From NCBI GenBank assembly GCA_020631735.1, contig CM036170.1:68525737-68589736 (forward strand): a DNA stretch of 64,000 nucleotides, written 5' to 3'. The position numbers and the translations under genes were made by a program. The DNA comes from Saccharum officinarum (Eukaryota > Streptophyta > Magnoliopsida > Poales > Poaceae). Every line of letters starts with the position of its first letter. The first letter of the stretch is position 1. Below are positions 22,216 through 33,656 of the stretch, piece after piece. Under the pieces are notes generated by a model. The model did not search any database. It saw nothing but the letters and a program-made list of their open reading frames with translations, and was not told the DNA's origin.

Positions 22216-23740
22216 TCAAAATCTTCTCATACCAATGCCCTCAATACATTTACGAAATGCGAAGTATGGTAGATATTTTGTGAATAAATCTGCTAGATTA
22301 TCACATGACTTAGTTTGCAAGATTTCAATTTCTCCATTCTTTTGGAGCTCATGGGAGTAGAACAACTTGGGAATAATATGCTTAATCATATTAATCTTAA
22401 TATAACCTGATTCCATCTGAGTAACACATGTTGAATTATCCTCAAAGATAATTGTTGGTGTCTCAAGTGCATCAATACCACATGATTGTATTATGTGGTT
22501 TCTCATTGTGCAAAACCATACGCATTCGCGTGATGCTTCATATAAAGCAATTATTTCAGAATGATTGGTGGAAGTAGACACCAATGTCTGCTTTGAAGAC
22601 TTTCAAGATATTGCTGTTACACCTTGTAAGAATACAAAGCCTGTTTGTGATATGCCATTATGAGGATCTGATTAATAACCAGCATCTGTATATCCTAAAA
22701 AAATTGGATCTTGATTCCTGCTATAGTGCAAGATCTCTAGTGCCATTGAGGTATCTTAAAACGGTTTTGACTCCTACCCAATGACGTTTGGTAGGTTTAG
22801 CACTATGTCTTGCCAACAAATTTACTGCAAATGCAATATCCAGCCGGGTGCTATTAGCAAGATACATTAGTGCTCCAACGGCACTAAGATATGGGACATG
22901 TGGTCCTAATATCTCTTCTTCATCTAGTGGTCTAAAAGGATCCTTCTTAATATCTATGGATCTCACTATCATCGTAGTTTTTGTTGGATATGACTTGACC
23001 ATATCGAATTTCTCCAATACCTTTTGGACATAGGCAGCTTAGTATATAAATATACCAGAATGAAAGTGCTCAAGTTGTAAACCCAAGCAGAATTTGGTTT
23101 GACCCAAATCTTTCATTTCAAACTCCGTCTCTAAATGATGATGTACTTCATTAATATCAGGTTCGTTGCCAATGATATTAAGATCATCAACGTACACCGA
23201 TATGATAAAAATCATGTTGATGATTTTTTAATAATGACACATGGGCAGTCATCATTGTTTGTGTATCCCTTTAACTTAAGGAATTCACTTAACCGATTGT
23301 ACCACATTCGGCCTGACTGCTTTAAGCCATATAATGAATTCTGCAACTTGACGCAATACATGTTGCGATTTGCCTTGGGATTTGGTATACTGATTCCATC
23401 AGGAACTTTCATGTAAATCTCAGAATCTAATGACCCATATAAGTATGTGGTCACTACATCCATCAACTGCATAGATATATGATTCTGTACTGCCAGCGAT
23501 ATTAAGTATCAGAACGTTATTTTGCTCATTACCGGAGAGTAAGTTTCGTTGAAATCAACGCCAAGTCTTTGCGTAAAACCTTGTGCTACTAGCCTTGCTT
23601 TATACCTTACCACTTCGTTGTTTTCATTCCTTTTACGGACGAAAACCCACTTGTATCCCACAGGAAAGATACCAGGAGGTGTTAGCATTACAGACGAAAA
23701 CACCTTCCTTTTATTAAGCAAGGCAATCTATGTTTCAATT
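22216..23740 (-). pseudogene. Copia-A reverse transcriptase and RNase H, broken
   Basis: Reverse transcriptase starts near 23721 with '[12 protein letters not shown]' and '[10 protein letters not shown]'. It continues after interruptions with 'VKLQNSLYGLKQSGRMWYNR', and the catalytic YVDD is at 23194-23183. The segment 23017-22721 has 'YLSAVGALMYLANSTRLDIA'. RNase H follows at 22584-22216 and includes 'IFEDNSTCVTQME' and 'ADLFTKYLP'. Stops and frameshifts separate these blocks, so no product can be made. These domains would have copied the element RNA into DNA. Confidence 0.88.
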
Positions 23741-24101
23741 GCTTCCTTCCACTTATCCCAATCGAAGCGCTTCTTGCACTCCGTCATAGACTTAGGATCC
23801 AAATCAGTCATAAATATATTTGCAATTCGTTCAGAGAAATATATGTTGACTATTATGGATTTATGATTATAAGACTCTTCAATCTCTGTGAAATTTATAG
23901 AAATTTCATCTACCCTTAAAGATTCATCATGACTTCCTGAAACGATGGATCTAGGGTCTTTCGATGTTCAAGCCTCAGTGTTTATGCGCATAACTGAGCT
24001 AGATTGTGGATCACTTCTATCCACAGGACATTGTATGTCCTCTAGGTGTCTTTCAACCAAAAGTTGAGTTGCATTTTCAGTCTTCTTTTGCTTGCCAGTA
24101 A

Positions 24102-25526
24102 TCACATCTTGCCTCTTGAAAGTGCTTCTCCCCTCTTTTTGCCAATTGGGGGTTGAGTGGTTTTATTAGGTACCTCCACTCTTTCAGACACATTCCATGC
24201 AGGATGGAGAGACTTCTTAACACCTTTATAATCAGAGAAAGCGTCTGGCAGATTGTTTGCAATTTGCAAATCAATAATTCTTCGAACTTGTTGTTCAGCT
24301 TTTGTAGTAGGTGGATCAGAAAATAAAATGCCTTCTGCATTCCAATCTATTTCCTGGCATTCCTTTTGGTACAATTCTCCCCCTAATACCGGGAAATGAT
24401 CCTCATTAAAAATACAATTAAGAAACCGGGCTGTAAACAGATCTCCTGTTAGGGGTTTTAAATACTTAATGATCGACGGAGATAAATATCCCACATAGAT
24501 CCCTAATTTCCTATGAGGACCCATTGATGTCCGCTGAGGTGGTAAGATGGGTACGTATACCATGCACCCAAACTTACACAGAGGATTCCCACGTACTAAC
24601 TGCAAAGGGGATGTTTCGTGATATGCAATTGGTCGTAGTTGGATTAGATCGGCAGCGTGCAGAACTGCATGACCCCAACACGATGTAGGCAATTTACAAT
24701 TCATTAACAAAGGTCTTGCAATGAGCTTGATTCTTTTAATCAATGATTTAGCCAAATCATTTTGAGTATGTACATATGGAACAGAATGCTGAACCTGAAT
24801 TCCCAGTGCCATGCAATAATCATTAAAAGCACGGGATGAGAATTCAGCAACGTTGTCTATTCGGACAGATTGAATCCGATGTTCAGGATAATGTGCCTTC
24901 AACTTAATAAGTTGGGCCATTATTTTGGCAAAAGCATGGTTGCGTGTCGATAAAAGAGACACGTGGGGCCATCTAGTAGATGCGTCTATCAATACCATGA
25001 AGTACCTGAATGACCTCGATAATAGTTGGATCGAACCACAAATGTCTCTTTGAATTTTTTCAAGGAATTTAAGTGGTTCAGCTTGAATTTTAAGATATGT
25101 TGGTCTTAAAATTAATTTCTCAGTTGCACAAGCAGTGCAACAAAAATCTTTATTTTGAGAATTTTTTGCGTTTTCCATATCATGACCAATGGAATTGCCG
25201 ATAATTTTCTTTATCATCCCTATTCCAGGGTGTCCAAGTCGATTATGCCAGTTTCGGAATGTATCGACGTCTTGGAAAATTATCTTATCAGCAACATGTT
25301 CGATGGGCTTTATGTATGTAAAGTACAATCCAGTTTGGAGTGAAGTAATCTTTTCGCATATTTGTTTGCCATATCTAGTAAGTTTAGTAAAGAAAAGAAA
25401 TTCCTCTTTATTATCCATATATGTTTCCACATGAAAACCATTCTTACGGACATCTCTAAAACTTAGAAGGGTACGAGTCGAGTCAGGATAAAACAAGACA
25501 TCCTTTATCGTAATCTGTGTACCCAT
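24102..25526 (-). pseudogene. Copia-A GAG-pre-integrase and integrase
   Basis: This is an open segment of 474 codons. The zinc-binding part has 'WHNRLGHPG' and 'CCTACATEK'. The core has the first Asp in 'QRDICGSIQ' and the second in 'VRIDNVAEFSS'. At the place of the third catalytic residue the sequence reads 'NDLAKSLIKRIK', with Lys where these integrases have Glu, so strand transfer would be lost. Upstream protease sequence is degraded. Confidence 0.88.
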
Positions 25527-25939
25527 AGGAAGAGTAATAGTGGCTCATTCAGAACCAACTATTAAAGCGCCTTGACTAGCGATGGTTATAATATTCTCCT
25601 CTTTTCTTAAGATTCTAAAAATATTTTCTCTCTAAGTATAGAGTTTTTGGTACATTATTCCACAAGGCATAATTCTTCCTCATTTGGATTGAGGTCAACA
25701 GACATCTATATGTAAAACAAATGTAAATAAATACTCAAATATATCATATAGAATTATACATACAATATATTAAATATCAAGTATAAGAGTATGATATTAC
25801 AATATCAATGAGTTGGTACAACTTAACAACAATATAAAAAAGTTTGTACAACTCTCAAGCACACTAACTAATACAACCCAAAAACAACTATATGTTTATA
25901 TGACTTAAATTATTACAACATATGTAACAAATATGATAT

Positions 25940-26989
25940 CAATGCTGAACCGAGATTACTCTAAATCTCCAAACATGTCTCCAGAACCAAAGTCTAGGAG
26001 CATGTTGTCCGTCGATGAAAGATTCTCTTCAATGTTAAGAGAATTGTTGTTCACTTGTTCCTTTGTGGCCTGATTGGAACAACCCTCTTTTTGGATAGCC
26101 TCAGATGCAAGATTGAAGTGTGCCTCATATCTTCTGTCTCCTGCTAGCTTGACCTCTTTCAAGGACTTTTGGTACAAAGCAACCAAATGCTTAGGTGCAC
26201 GACAATTCTTGGCAAAACACGAAAAATCTCCACATTTATGACACTTATTGTCATTTTTGGATTTCGTATTGTCCTTCTTTCTCTTGTTTGAATTAGGCCT
26301 TTGTCTCCTGTTGTTTTTGCGTTTACAAATTTTATTCTTTGGATCTGATCCATAAACTTATTCTTATTCCTAGTATTTTTCTGTACATTGTGAACCTCAG
26401 GCAAAGGCGCCGAACCAACAAGGCGCTTATGATGATTCTTCAAAAGAAGTTCATCATATTTTTATGTCTGAGTCAATATATGAATAAGTTGGGAATAAAG
26501 CTAGTAATTATGAGCACTGTATTGCTGTTGCAATACTTTATCAGACGGAAGCATTGTAGAGAGTGTTTTCTCTATCTTGTCTGCATCTGATGGCTCTTTC
26601 TCGTAAAACTTCAAATTAGAACAAATTTTATGAATAGCATGATTCTAATCTACCACAGATTTGAAATTTTGGAGACGTAAATGATTCCATTCATGATTAG
26701 CCTCAGGCCAAATAAGCTCTTTTTGCTATTCATATTGCTCTTTAAGAGTGACCCACAATTCGTGAAGATTTTCAATCATAAGGTATTCAAATTTAAGGTC
26801 CTTATGAATGTAAAACCATAGTAAAGCCAAAGCAGTATAGGTATGCTTTTCTTGCAGGACAACCCTTTGTTGAGGTTCCTGAATTGTGGCCAAAAGACAA
26901 CGAGATGCAAGCGCTATATTGATATCAGAAGCCAAGGTAGGGTAATTGCTACCATTTAACGTGAGTTCCTCGAACTCCTTAGTGGCCAT
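25940..26989 (-). pseudogene. Copia-A gag, broken
   Basis: The start ATG at 26989 is followed by 'LTLNGSNYPTLASDINIALA', the usual beginning of gag in this Copia group. The frame stops at about 26726 and resumes in pieces. A zinc knuckle at about 26260-26215 has the CX2CX4-CX4C layout, with Cys where His is expected. The last piece ends near 25956. Confidence 0.8.
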
Positions 26990-27052
26990 GATCCTACGTG
27001 GACAACCATGGATTAATTAATTTACCATATGGTAAATTAAAATCAACATGGT

Positions 27053-28141
27053 TGTCGGTGTCTAGAGGACCGGGTGTCTAAATAGAGAGACTAGTGAATT
27101 TGTATCTGCGTGTCTATACCGTGATGGTGTGCAAAGCGGACATAAGGATGTATACTGGTTCGGGCATGAACGGCCCTACGTCTAGTGGGTTTCGCTGCGG
27201 TTCGTGTTGCCTTGCACCAGGGTGCTCGTAGTAGGAGTTACAAGCTTTCGAGAGAGGGAGCAGGTACCAAATCTCTTGGGTGGTGGTGGTTGTGGTTTCA
27301 ACTGAGATGGGTTCTAGCTGTTGTTGCCTGATCATTTCATCTCTTTTCTCTTTCAATCATCCTCCCCTAGATGTGGCCCCTGCCTCCCCTTTTATAGCTT
27401 CTAAGGGGAGGGCTCAGGTTACATTTGCGATAAAGTGGTGAAAATTGGAGAAAATGAAAGAGAAAGGCAAAAAAGGTGGCCTCGGGTGTAGCCATCCTCT
27501 TCCTTATCCGGTGGGAACAGTTTTCCTGTAGCGGAGAGTCGTGCGGGGCATTGATCTTTTGGCCTCTTCGGTCGCTGGTGTGACGTGCTGGGGCCATGAT
27601 TTGACATGTACGTCCCTGTGCCTTGAATGTGGGCGGCGCGTGCGCCAGGATTTTCATAGCAAGGGGGTTAGGTGGCATAGCTGCCGTCATCCCTGTTGCT
27701 ATGGAGGTATGGATGTTGTCGTGGTAGAATGATCGGGGTCATGTTGAGTCAGGGCATCGTCCCTATGCCCCTGTTGACTGTGCACGGTCACGTCCATCAC
27801 GTCGATGGAGCGAGCACCGTGTTGAGGGCCCCCATGGCTCCCCGTCTTGCTTGAGGGTTCCACATGCCCCTCGGGCGAGGCAGAAAGACGCCACGGGGGG
27901 TCGGGCGCTTTTGATGACGCCGCAGGTGCTCGGACAAGGCGGAGAGATGTCGCCCGAGATGCCTATCGTGCCCGAGGCCTCTCCGCAAGGCTCGGTCGAG
28001 ATAGAGCTTGCCGTTTGCGCTTTGAGCAGCTGACATGCCGTCAGTGCTTTTTAGGTCCCCTACGATGGGCCTTTTTAACAAACATGCAGGATGCCGTATT
28101 TTACCCTCTGTTGGGTACCCTATGTATTTAGATACCCGACA
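27053..28141 (-). mobile_element. Gypsy solo LTR in the Copia-A leader
   Basis: It begins TGTCGGTG and ends TACCCGACA, with ATGGT at 27048-27052 and 28142-28146. It is 1089 bp with no internal domains. The minus strand carries ctataaaagg near 27388-27397, a TATA-like motif setting the orientation. It is a relative of the solo LTR at 4140-5217. Confidence 0.9.
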
Positions 28142-28500
28142 ATGGTAATGTTGTAATACTATGTGCAATGTTTAAAGTTTATATCTTATCATAGTTTTAG
28201 AACGTTGTTGGTAATCACATAATTATGTAGACGATACAACAAATCATCATAAATTTTGATATACACAAGACAGATAGTCTCTAAGTCAAGGACAAAGAGT
28301 AGATCTTTATGGTAGGCAAATGTGTTGCATCCTAAGCACGGTCTTAGGGCAGGATAATTCACAAGTGAATTAAACGCAGTCATTGCTTAGGTCTCTACCA
28401 TTTGGTGTAATAGCAAAATAATATGATGAAAAATGGATGTAGACCATTTATAATACTCCAAAACCATTATTTTGGGTAATAATCAAGATATTTATCCTGT

Positions 28501-29223
28501 TGAAAGGATCAAGATGCCCAAGAGGGGGGTGAATTGGGCTTTTCTAAAAATTAATTGCAAGAATTAAATCCTACAAGCCAAACTTCACCCCTAGTGCCTA
28601 CTAGTGTTCCTTGTGATTCTACCGGTAAAAGTTTTGCATCCTAAGTTCCAATCCTAGACTAGCATGACAATTCTAGGAAAGTAAACAAGCAATGAAAGTA
28701 ATACACGAAAGTAAATGCTTGAAAGTAAGGGTTAGGAACACGACGATGTTTTGCCGAGGTATCGGAGAGTCGCCACTCCCCACTAGTCCTCGTTGGAGCA
28801 CCCGTGCAAGGGTGTAGCTCCTCCTTGATCCGCGCAAGGATCAAGTGCTCTCTACGGGTTGATTCTTCGACACTCCGTCGCGGCGAATCACCCAAAACCG
28901 CTCACAATATGAGTTGGGTCACCCACAAGCTCGTCGGATGATCACCAAACTCCCAATCACCACTAAACCGTCTAGGTGATGGCGATCACCAAGAGTAACA
29001 AGCTAGAACTCTCACTTGACCACAACAAGCCTAATGAGAAGATGGATGCACACTTGCTACACTCTTGTCACTAGTGAGGAATCTCAACCTTTGATTCTCA
29101 AATCACTATCCTCACTAGGGCTCTTGCACTCTCTTGCACTCCAAAGGTGTTTCTCAGCTGAACAAATGAGCAAGAGACCTCTAAGAGAGATGGAGGGGAT
29201 GTATTTATACACCCCTCAGACAA
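28501..29223 (-). repeat. Copia-B partial 3' LTR
   Basis: Matches 42500-43223 of the full LTR almost base for base, including the TATA box (29209-29202), and then switches abruptly to protease sequence. The U3 part with its palindrome array is absent. Confidence 0.9.
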
Positions 29224-29442
29224 CAAGCATTGGTAGCTAAGGTCACAAAGTTGCCCAACGGATAGTAAGTTGAAACTCAATGAAGCAACATAGAGCACAT
29301 TTGAAAGAGAGTGATCATTTGATATTGCAATCTTGCTTATACCCTTGACTTTGCTCTTTGAATTGTCCCCAAATGTGATCTTGTCTTGACATACCCCATT
29401 CTCTTCAAGTGAGGTGAACATACGAGGATCACCGGTCATATG
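29224..29442 (-). pseudogene. Copia-B protease fragment, left of the Copia-C insertion
   Basis: The minus strand reads 'MTGDPRMF', 'ITFGDNSKSKV' and 'FNLLSVGQLCDL', typical of the protease to GAG-pre-integrase linker. It continues directly from the DSG-containing segment on the other side of the Copia-C insertion (40034-40110). Confidence 0.85.
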
Positions 29443-30022
29443 TGAAAGTCCTATGTTTGGTGTTGGTAATTAGTGACAATGCCTAAGTACTAATCCTATG
29501 CCTAAGTTGTATGTAGCATATGAGGATTAGTACATTCCAAGGTTGGTGGCAAGATGGACATGGTGATCATGATGGCCACACTTGGATTTGGACGCAACCC
29601 TACATGATCAAGGCAAAGGTATATGCTTAAGGGTTGTGTTTTAGTAACCAAGACACCTAGTGGGTGTGGTTACATTATAGGATAGATAGCCATACTATAA
29701 AGAGGGGAATGACGCGGCTATTGAACTCCTAAGTGCCTCTAGATGTGCATTTCATGATCATATGCATTTGGATAGAACTAATATCGCCTCGAAAAATGAT
29801 TGTGAAAATGCTAACACACTCACACATGACGAAGATCACTTGGTGGTGTTAGCACGTTTACGAAGGCGGTGGAGTTTGAGCGGTAGAGAGGGTTTGGGGT
29901 CCTCTCTCCCTCCCGCAGAGCTTGCGAGGCGGGATTCAGGCTTTTTCGAGAAGTTGAAACGACTATTTTCCACTACGCCGGAAGTCCGGAAAAGAAACAG
30001 AGGCGAACGGAGGTCACAGAGG

Positions 30023-30475
30023 TGACCGGACGCTGAACCGGACGCGGTCCTTGCATGACCGGACGCGTCCGGTCAGTGTTCAGTGTCTGCGCGTTTTTTA
30101 GTTCGATGATCGGATGCGAGGCGCGTCCGGTCACTGATGATCGGACGCGTCCGGTCGTTCAGGGAGCTTAGTGGACTGTAACCGGACGCTGGCACTGTCG
30201 CGTCCGGTCATATTTCTTCAGCGCGTCCGGTCGTTGTTTCGTTGAGCGCTGCTCAGGCGACCAGCGCGTCCGGTCATTCTCGGGACCAGCGCATCCGGTC
30301 GTCTCCAGCGCGTCCGGTCTGCGCGATGAGCGCGTCCGGTCGTTGCTTCGCAGTTAGCCGTTGGGCGACCGGCGCGTCCGGTCATTTGGACCAGCGCGTC
30401 CGGTCAGTACTTCGCGAGTTAGCCGTTGGGCGACCGGTGTGTCCGGTCAGTTGGACTAGCGCGTTCGGTCAGCGT
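30023..30475 (+). promoter_or_regulatory. CCGGACGCGTCCGG-type array upstream of the LTR TATA box
   Basis: The 8-mer gtccggtc occurs eleven times, plus two single-base variants, and one full 20-bp palindrome TGACCGGACGCGTCCGGTCA lies at 30056-30075. Very CpG-rich. The array ends about 50 bases before the TATA box, the place of an LTR enhancer. A regulatory role is inferred, not shown. Confidence 0.7.
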
Positions 30476-30523
30476 GATTTCGGCTGTTTAAGTTTCTAAC
30501 GGCTCTATTCGAAGGGGTACGTC

Positions 30524-30531
30524 TATAAATA
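30524..30531 (+). promoter_or_regulatory. TATA box of the Copia-C 5' LTR
   Basis: TATAAATA followed by a short GC-richer stretch and conserved in all three copies of this LTR (also at 39129-39136 and 52468-52475). Transcription of the element would start about 30 bases downstream. Confidence 0.75.
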
Positions 30532-31429
30532 CTCGTTGGCCGGCTCAAGGCTCTCTCTCTCGAACATTTGACATACTTGTGAGCACTTTGAGCTAATCAA
30601 CTCCCCTCCCACTCATCTCTCTTGCTTCTTTGCATATTCGAAGTGAGATTGAGTGATCCAAGTGCATTTGCATTGTGAGATAGCATCTAGTTGGCACTTG
30701 GTGGTTGATTTGCTGCGGGATTCTTGTTTCTCTTGGTGGTTGCCGCCACCTAGACGGCTTGGAGCAGCTTGGAGGCATTGGCAAGAGTTGGTGATTGTTC
30801 TTGGCCACCTCCGGTGATTATGAGGGGTTTGTGCCTACCTCGGCGAAGCGCCAAAGGCAACGTTAGTATATTGCTCGTGCCATTGCAACCTTTTGCCATA
30901 TGGTAGGTTCTTGTGGCGCCTTTTGAGAGGCTCGGTGTGTGACCGATTAGCCACCGAACCACGTGGTGAAGAGGGACACAACAGGGACTAGCGTGCCGGC
31001 AAGCACGTGAACCTCGGGATAAATCTTCGTGTCATCACTTTCATATTGTGATTGATTGATCCCGGTGTTCGGTTATCTTGGTATTCATCTCTTGATCATA
31101 TTGATTGGTTGGCTCAATACTTCGCCCCTCGGTGATACCCTCCTAACTCTCTATTGTATTAATTTCTTAGTTATCTTTGCTAGCTAGTTAGCTTTGCTAG
31201 AGTAGCTTCTTTGTGTAGCTTGCTTAGTTGTAGTTTCCTTCTCGGTTTGACTTGTGCGGTTGAGTGCAAATACTAGAATTGTGAATTGGATAGGTGGCTT
31301 GCAAACACCCCGTAGGCTAAGCAAAACTCGCATCTCGCTAGTTGTTATATTGATAAACTTGTTTAGCTTGTCTTTGTAGAAAGTTTTAAAAGGCTATTCA
31401 TCCCCCTCTAGCCATCAAGACCTTTCAAG

Positions 31430-31441
31430 TGGTATCGGAGC
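31430..31441 (+). other. Copia-C primer-binding site (initiator tRNA-Met type)
   Basis: TGGTATCGGAGC lies two bases after the LTR. It differs at one base from the usual plant TGGTATCAGAGC, complementary to the 3' end of initiator tRNA-Met. Confidence 0.85.
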
Positions 31442-31481
31442 CGTGGTCACCGTTTGCAAGGTTTAACAACCTCGGTGTAAG

Positions 31482-33656
31482 ATGGCTCAAGTTGTGTTCA
31501 ACCATGTTGGGGGCAAGCCTCCATTCTTTGATGGTGTCACATCTTTTGATCATTGGAAAAGAAAGATGAAGCAATATCTTGGCTCTATTCATGAGAATGT
31601 TTGGAAGGTGACACACCATGATTATGCTATCATTGATCCTGACAACCTCACCAACAATGATCGCATCAACAACCAATGCAACACTATGGCTCTCAATACT
31701 CTCTACAATGGGATTGATGCGAAGGTCTTTGAGCAAATCAAGGATCTTGAAATGGCAAGTGAAGTGTGGACAAGATTAGAGGAAACATATGAGGGCACTT
31801 CAACAGTAAAGAGTGCCAAGCTCTATATGCTCAAGGATAAGTTTGCAAGCTTTAAGATGAAGGATGATGAGTCTATACCGGAGATGTTCTATAGGCTACA
31901 AGTTATTGTCAATGATCTCAAGAGCCTAGGAGAAGATGTCAAGGACAAGGACTTCTCACATAAGTTCTTGATGAATTTACCTAAGAAGTTTGCTATCTTG
32001 AGGAAGATGATCCAAAGAGAGGGTTTGGACAAGGTGACTCCAAACCAAGTGCTTGGAGATATCATGACCGATGCTCAATATGATGATGATGAAGATGAAG
32101 ATGAGAAGAAGGAGATCAAGGTCAAGCAAGAGAAGACCACCGCATTTAAGGCTTCTTCTTCCAAGGGCAAGAGCAAGGTTGTTGATGATGATGATCCATT
32201 TGATGATGAGACCATGGCCCTTCTAGTGCAAAAGATGGGCCGGTTCATGAAGAAGAGAGGCTATGGTGCAAGAAAGAGAAGGGGCTTCATGAAGGCAAAG
32301 GAGGTGCTTTGCTACAATTGCAATAGCCCCGATCATGTAGTGGCAAAGTGCCCCTATGAAGACAAAAGATATCATGATGGGGAGTTGAAGTTGAAGAAGA
32401 ACAAGAAGGAGAAGAAAGCAAAGAAGAGTTTCACATTCAACAACAAGAAGAAGGGTGGTGGCTATGTGGTCACTTGGGATAGTGATAACTCTGATAGTGA
32501 TGATGATAGCTCTAGTGATGATGAGAAGACCACTCGGCGAGCCATTGCAAACATCGCCCTCTCCAACAAGCCATCCATCTTTGACACTACATCGACATGC
32601 CTTATGGCCAAGCCTACCAAGGTAAAACATGATGATAGTGATGATGATTCTTGTGCTAGTGATGATTGTAGGAGTGATGATGAGAAGGATGAGGACTACT
32701 CCAAGGATGATCTATTAGGCATAATAGATCAAATGAGCAAGGGCTACAAGAGGGCAACCAATAAATACAAAATCTTGGAACAAGAGCTCATTGCCAAGAG
32801 CAATGAAAATGATGCCTTGATGGAGGAGCTTGTTGCTCTCAAAAAGAGTAAGGAGTGCAAAGGAATTGAACAAGAGCTCAAAGCTCTTAGAAAATCCTTT
32901 GATGAGCTAGAGGCTTCTCGTGAGTGTCTAAAGGAAGACCACGAGGATCTTGAAATTGCTCACACTAGGCTTAAGGAAGCCCACTCCACTCTACTTGAGC
33001 TCATTAAGGAAAAGGACCTCAAGTTGGAGAAGCTCATGAAGGAAGCTAAGGAAGAGCAAGTGATTGTCACTTGTGATATTGGACTAACATGTGATATTAT
33101 TGATGATTCTTTATTTGTTAGTCCTACTAATGCTTCATGTAGCTCATCATCATCCACCACAACCAACTCTACCTCTACTACTAGTGATTCATCACTTGTG
33201 GTTGAGAATGAGACTCTCAAGAGAGAGGTGGATGATCTCACCCGCGCATTAGGCAATGCCTATGGTGGGGATGCCCGCTTGCTAAAATGCTTGGGTAGCC
33301 AAAGGTTCTCTCTTAACAAAGAGGTTTTGGGCTATACTCCCAAGAAGGGCAAGGCGGCCTTTGCTACTCCAAAGCCTCGCTTTGTGAAGGGCAATGGTCG
33401 TTATTGCAATAGATGCAAGCAAGTTGGGCATCTAGAGATTAATTGCAACAAAATGAACAAGAACAAGAAAAATGCTAATGTATCTTACATTCCTTTTGAT
33501 TCTTGTTATGTGCTTACCAAGGGTGAGAAAGGTGTGCATGCTAGGTTTGTTGGTACACCAATTGTGGGCCCAAAGAAGAAGGCCATTTGGGTACCAAAGA
33601 GCTTAGTGACTAACCTACAAGGACCCAAACAAGTATGGGTACCTAAGAAACATTAA
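31482..33656 (+). CDS. Copia-C gag polyprotein part
   Basis: This is a 724-residue intact frame from the ATG at 31482. The N-terminal half is a UBN2-type Copia capsid domain (residues about 30-200, 'FDHWKRKMKQYLGS', 'MLKDKFASFKMKDDESIPEM'). A first zinc knuckle CYNCNSPDHVVAKC lies near residue 280. Acidic Asp/Ser runs and a long Glu/Lys/Leu coiled-coil region follow (about 410-520), and a second zinc knuckle CNRCKQVGHLEINC lies near 645. The end has the tryptophan repeats 'IWVPKSLV' and 'VWVPKKH'. It would build the cytoplasmic virus-like particle. A TAA at 33654-33656 and a TAG shortly after are in frame with pol, so pol would need readthrough. Confidence 0.9.
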   Translation: MAQVVFNHVGGKPPFFDGVTSFDHWKRKMKQYLGSIHENVWKVTHHDYAIIDPDNLTNNDRINNQCNTMALNTLYNGIDAKVFEQIKDLEMASEVWTRLEETYEGTSTVKSAKLYMLKDKFASFKMKDDESIPEMFYRLQVIVNDLKSLGEDVKDKDFSHKFLMNLPKKFAILRKMIQREGLDKVTPNQVLGDIMTDAQYDDDEDEDEKKEIKVKQEKTTAFKASSSKGKSKVVDDDDPFDDETMALLVQKMGRFMKKRGYGARKRRGFMKAKEVLCYNCNSPDHVVAKCPYEDKRYHDGELKLKKNKKEKKAKKSFTFNNKKKGGGYVVTWDSDNSDSDDDSSSDDEKTTRRAIANIALSNKPSIFDTTSTCLMAKPTKVKHDDSDDDSCASDDCRSDDEKDEDYSKDDLLGIIDQMSKGYKRATNKYKILEQELIAKSNENDALMEELVALKKSKECKGIEQELKALRKSFDELEASRECLKEDHEDLEIAHTRLKEAHSTLLELIKEKDLKLEKLMKEAKEEQVIVTCDIGLTCDIIDDSLFVSPTNASCSSSSSTTTNSTSTTSDSSLVVENETLKREVDDLTRALGNAYGGDARLLKCLGSQRFSLNKEVLGYTPKKGKAAFATPKPRFVKGNGRYCNRCKQVGHLEINCNKMNKNKKNANVSYIPFDSCYVLTKGEKGVHARFVGTPIVGPKKKAIWVPKSLVTNLQGPKQVWVPKKH

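Larger units (their letters stand above)
29443..31427 (+). repeat. Copia-C 5' LTR
   Basis: Starts TGAAAGTCC and ends AGACCTTTCA, 1985 bp. It contains the palindrome array at about 30023-30475 and the TATA box TATAAATA at 30524-30531. Confidence 0.95.

Noticed and set aside
30023..30475. A CRISPR-like or minisatellite array
   Set aside because: Repeat units are short, irregularly spaced palindromes without unique spacers, and sit in an LTR promoter of a plant element.
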